From Candidatus Bathyarchaeota archaeon (lineage in GTDB: Archaea > Thermoproteota > Bathyarchaeia > Bathyarchaeales > Bathyarchaeaceae): 5,618 nt of DNA. This document shows, one piece after another, positions 4,033 through 5,618 of this stretch (the first letter of the stretch is position 1; every line of letters begins with the position of its first letter). The DNA is taken from assembly GCA_026967815.1 (NCBI GenBank), contig JAPUUO010000077.1:1251-6868 (forward strand), given 5' to 3'. A program made the translations under genes and the position numbers. The notes under the pieces are model-generated. The model was not told the origin of the DNA. It saw only the letters and a program-made list of their open reading frames with translations, and did no database searches.

Positions 4033-5379
4033 TTACGAAGTCGACCTATCAGAAGACCTCACAGGCTCAAGTCTGACTGAAGACTCAACTTCTACAACAT
4101 GATCGGGTAAGATTGCTTCAACATTCCGGACGATAGGAATCGCGTACCCTCCGAGACCGACAAGCATCCCTAGAGCCCCGGCGATTACAAACATCAGCGA
4201 CATGCCAGCTCCTGGGCCATTACCAACTAACCAACCGAACAAGGGTACCCAGCTACCTCCTGGCATCATAGCTGGCTCAAATAGACGGTCAGCCATAGGT
4301 CCGGCCAGCAACATAGCAATCGGTGCGCCGATCTGAGCAATCATTCCTCGAGCCGCAAACACGCGACCTTGCACATCTGGGGCAACCTTGCTCTGCCATA
4401 TGGCTTGGCTGGAACCATTGATGGTTGGAATGAAAAAGATTGTGAAAAAAGCGGCAAAAGCCCAGATAAGAGGGCTCCGTCCGAGACCTATCAACGATAT
4501 GCCTAGTGTAACAAGAATCAACCCGATCAGTATCCCATGAATCCTACGCTTTGGACCTCCCCAAAGGCTAAGCACTATACCACCAACCAATCCGCCTATT
4601 CCGATGGCGGACTGTACAATTCCTAACGCTGTTGTATCATTTCCAGTTCGCGCCAAAAGCATAGGTGCCAAGAGCGTGAAGGCAAAAGGGGCGAGCAGAT
4701 TAACGCAAAAGAAAACCAAGAGCAAAGCAAACAAGCTGGGTCGATCAAGAATGTAACGAAACCCATAAACTGACTCTTTCCAGAAGCTGCCTCTGCTTCT
4801 CTGTCCTTCTTGCGTCACAACAGGCTGTGGGACATGAACAATAAGTAGAGCACCTATTGCTATCAAGAACGTGAAAACGTCAATTGCCAAGATACCAGAT
4901 ATGCCAATGATACCTAACAAGATAGCCGCCACTACAGGAGCGAAGATATTGGAAGCGAATTGAGCCGTTGAAAGCATACCGCTAGCTCGACCGTATTGGT
5001 CCTTGGAAACCATGGTGGTCACGGCCGCTGAGTACGCAGGAAACTGAAAAGCCCCAAAAGCACCCGAAAAAGCCCCGGTCACGTAAAGATGCCAGATCTG
5101 TAGATTGCCCACCCAGAACAGCAAGAAAACAACTATGGTAGATAGTATGGCCGCGAGGTCGCTTAACATCATCACAAATTTCCGGTTCCAGCGATCCACC
5201 AATGCCCCAGCGAACGGCGTAACTAGCAGAGCCGGAGCAAACGTGAAAAACCCAACCAGCGCTAAAGCCGTTGCTTGTTGCGTGATCTGCCAAGCCCAAA
5301 TGGTAAGCGCGAAGCCGGTCATAGCAGTGCCAAGTAACGATATCACCTGACCAATCCAGATGATGGTAAATGCGGCCAT
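4033..5379 (-). CDS. MFS exporter, macrolide-efflux-like (MFS_3/DHA3 group)
   Basis: The 448-residue protein is a 12-helix major facilitator. It would act in the cytoplasmic membrane as a proton-coupled exporter of small, probably hydrophobic compounds; the substrate cannot be read from the sequence. TM1 is FTIIWIGQVISLLGTAMTGF (4-23). The loop 2-3 signature GALVDRWNRK (58-67) is the MFS motif A. A charged central loop at about 185-205 separates the two six-helix halves. QGRVFAARGMIAQIGAPIAM (337-356) followed by LLAGPMADRLFEP (357-369) is highly typical of the MefA/EntS-like MFS_3 group. The hydrophilic C-terminal tail (about 418-448) is short and acidic, then Arg/Ser-rich. The ATG at 5379 is the only standard start before the in-frame stop upstream, though KKRPTG just before it would also suit a family N-terminus. 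A long leader (about 90 bases from the nearest strong TATA) precedes it. No regulator gene is adjacent in the window. Confidence 0.94.
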   Translation of the reverse strand: MAAFTIIWIGQVISLLGTAMTGFALTIWAWQITQQATALALVGFFTFAPALLVTPFAGALVDRWNRKFVMMLSDLAAILSTIVVFLLFWVGNLQIWHLYVTGAFSGAFGAFQFPAYSAAVTTMVSKDQYGRASGMLSTAQFASNIFAPVVAAILLGIIGISGILAIDVFTFLIAIGALLIVHVPQPVVTQEGQRSRGSFWKESVYGFRYILDRPSLFALLLVFFCVNLLAPFAFTLLAPMLLARTGNDTTALGIVQSAIGIGGLVGGIVLSLWGGPKRRIHGILIGLILVTLGISLIGLGRSPLIWAFAAFFTIFFIPTINGSSQAIWQSKVAPDVQGRVFAARGMIAQIGAPIAMLLAGPMADRLFEPAMMPGGSWVPLFGWLVGNGPGAGMSLMFVIAGALGMLVGLGGYAIPIVRNVEAILPDHVVEVESSVRLEPVRSSDRSTS

Positions 5380-5437
5380 ACCTGTTGGTCGCTTCTTTTG
5401 AACCGTTGAGTTTTTCCTTATCTGTTGATTCGTCTTT

Positions 5438-5470
5438 TCACGGCTCCTTTGCTTGAAACCGAGTTTTCAT
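5438..5470 (-). CDS. Possible leader peptide before the exporter
   Basis: ATG at 5470-5468 opens a 10-codon ORF reading MKTRFQAKEP and ending in TGA. The ATG falls where the TATA box at 5488-5499 predicts the 5' end, so it would be translated as a leaderless message. GGAG lies inside its last codons, and an overlapping GTG opens a second mini-ORF (MKRRINR) ending before the exporter start. Macrolide-efflux genes in bacteria are known to use leader peptides; extending that to this archaeal-looking gene is inference. An ORF this short easily arises by chance. Confidence 0.18.
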   Translation of the reverse strand: MKTRFQAKEP

Positions 5471-5487
5471 GAATCCATTTAATGTTT

Positions 5488-5499
5488 TGGTTATAATAC
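5488..5499 (-). promoter_or_regulatory. TATA box upstream of the MFS exporter
   Basis: On the minus strand this reads GTATTATAACC. Transcription should begin near 5470, about 90 bases before the exporter ATG and right at an ATG opening a 10-codon ORF. A second TATA-like ACATTAAATGG lies at 5476-5486. The plus-strand reading TTATAATA (5491-5498) could equally serve a transcript toward the right edge, where no gene is recognisable. Confidence 0.38.
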
Positions 5500-5618
5500 G
5501 CATTTAACTGAGTGCCTGCATCCCCCACTAGAAAGCGAACGAGCACAGGTTAGTACCGTTGTAGAAAACGAATTGAAGGTTGGATGATGCCTCCACAGTA
5601 GAAAAGGTTCGAATCCCT

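Noticed and set aside
5521..5618. Possible tRNA running off the right edge (GGTTCGAATCCCT looks like a T-arm)
   Set aside because: The T stem has an A-C mismatch in the middle. The best upstream anticodon-like hairpin has G where the invariant U33 should be, and no D-arm is visible.

Overview
The window looks archaeal. No organism is named in the data, so this is inference from four things: TATA-like boxes sit about 22-40 bases upstream of several starts; a plain poly-T tract follows mscL; two genes appear to start with TTG; and the gene families are ones common in archaea (membrane proteins carrying zinc ribbons, a DUF996-type protein, a DUF3795-type Cys-rich protein, and an MscL with an N-terminal helix plus proline linker). 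A member of the Thermoproteota, such as the Bathyarchaeia or relatives of the Nitrososphaeria, is a reasonable guess. I cannot fix the lineage without a search.

Layout, left to right. (1) 43-486 (+): a small single-domain cupin. (2) 526-903 (-): an all-alpha NTP pyrophosphohydrolase of the MazG/DCTPP1 (RS21-C6) type, convergent with the cupin. (3) 1097-1525 (+): the mechanosensitive channel MscL, divergent from gene 2 and followed by a T-rich terminator. (4) 1526-1853: 328 bases without a convincing gene, holding a long imperfect hairpin and a short stretch that faintly resembles a transposase. (5) 1854-2408 (-): a DUF3795-type Cys-rich protein whose TATA box lies close enough for a leaderless mRNA. 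(6) 2409-2754: an intergenic region with a GC-rich island of nested palindromes, the best candidate here for an unrecognised structured RNA. (7) 2755-3414 (-) and 3550-3939 (-): two membrane proteins with mirrored architecture, one with a C-terminal zinc ribbon after a DUF996-like membrane domain, the other with an N-terminal zinc ribbon, 11-residue charged repeats and two membrane segments. (8) 4033-5379 (-): a 12-helix MFS exporter of the macrolide-efflux-like (MFS_3/DHA3) group, with a long putative leader that could encode a 10-codon peptide. (9) 5380-5618: that leader, TATA boxes and unassigned sequence.

The genes do not form one obvious pathway. MscL (osmotic release), the NTP pyrophosphohydrolase (nucleotide-pool cleaning) and the MFS exporter are housekeeping or stress functions. 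The three minus-strand genes from 5379 to 2755 are co-directional, but gaps of 93 and 135 bases and a TATA-like box before the DUF996 gene argue against a tight operon. No CRISPR array, complete insertion sequence, rRNA or convincing tRNA is visible. The points most worth checking are the structured island at about 2478-2613, the N-terminal placement of the MscL coiled coil, and the possible leader peptide before the exporter.
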